14,557 bases of DNA from Muribaculaceae bacterium (GTDB taxonomy: Bacteria > Bacteroidota > Bacteroidia > Bacteroidales > Muribaculaceae), in contig JAEDNZ010000030.1 in NCBI GenBank assembly GCA_016302215.1, positions 1 to 14,557 of the forward strand, given 5' to 3'. Under the pieces are notes generated by a model. The model saw only the letters and a list, made by a program, of their open reading frames with translations, searched no databases and had not been told where the DNA came from. This document shows, in pieces, positions 14,549 through 14,557 of the stretch (positions within the stretch are counted from its first letter, which is position 1; every line of letters starts with the position of its first letter). The translations under genes and the position numbers were made by a program.

Positions 14549-14557
14549 GCCCGGCAT

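Overview
The window comes from a member of the Bacteroidales. The evidence is four exact TAnnTTTG promoter -7 boxes, AT-rich leaders without useful Shine-Dalgarno sequences, a TonB-dependent receptor with an N-terminal carboxypeptidase-regulatory-like domain, a lipoprotein with a Cys-Ser-Asp-Asp export-type start, and an rpsF-rpsR-rplI operon without priB. The moderate GC content and the gene set would fit a gut Muribaculaceae-like lineage, but that is an inference; the order is better supported than the family. I see no mobile element, integrase, CRISPR array, tRNA or rRNA.

Layout. (1) Positions 1-5220, plus strand: a three-gene envelope locus made of a TonB-dependent outer-membrane receptor, a surface-type beta-helix lipoprotein and a secreted metallophosphoesterase. 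It begins with a promoter-like box at 59-66 and ends at a strong bidirectional hairpin terminator (5275-5312). (2) Positions 5341-6445, minus strand: the ribosomal operon rpsF-rpsR-rplI, converging on the same terminator and driven by a complete TTTG-N19-TAACTTTG promoter at 6498-6528. (3) Positions 6446-6746: a divergent promoter region; gyrA has an exact -7 box and a stem-loop right at its predicted mRNA 5' end. (4) Positions 6747-10584, plus strand: gyrA, then an exported TPR protein. (5) Positions 10723-14548, plus strand: a housekeeping cluster of a DUF1599 protein, a MauE/DoxX-like membrane protein of the BT_3928 type (GTGA overlap), tpiA with its own promoter, an exported SPOR-domain protein, and folE. 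From memory this gene order resembles the one around BT_3928 in Bacteroides.

Working together. The first three genes look like a nutrient-acquisition unit: the phosphoesterase would release phosphate or a dephosphorylated compound outside the cytoplasm, the lipoprotein would bind or present a ligand at the surface, and the receptor would import it. The substrate cannot be read from the sequence. This is the best candidate for something little described. The rest is core genome: translation, DNA supercoiling, glycolysis and the first step of the pterin/folate pathway, with several unexplained but apparently conserved envelope proteins between. The main small-scale points are a metal-ligand change in the phosphoesterase, a clear internal duplication in the DUF1599 protein, a promoter that shares its first bases with a stop codon, and a terminator hairpin that contains a false upstream start codon.
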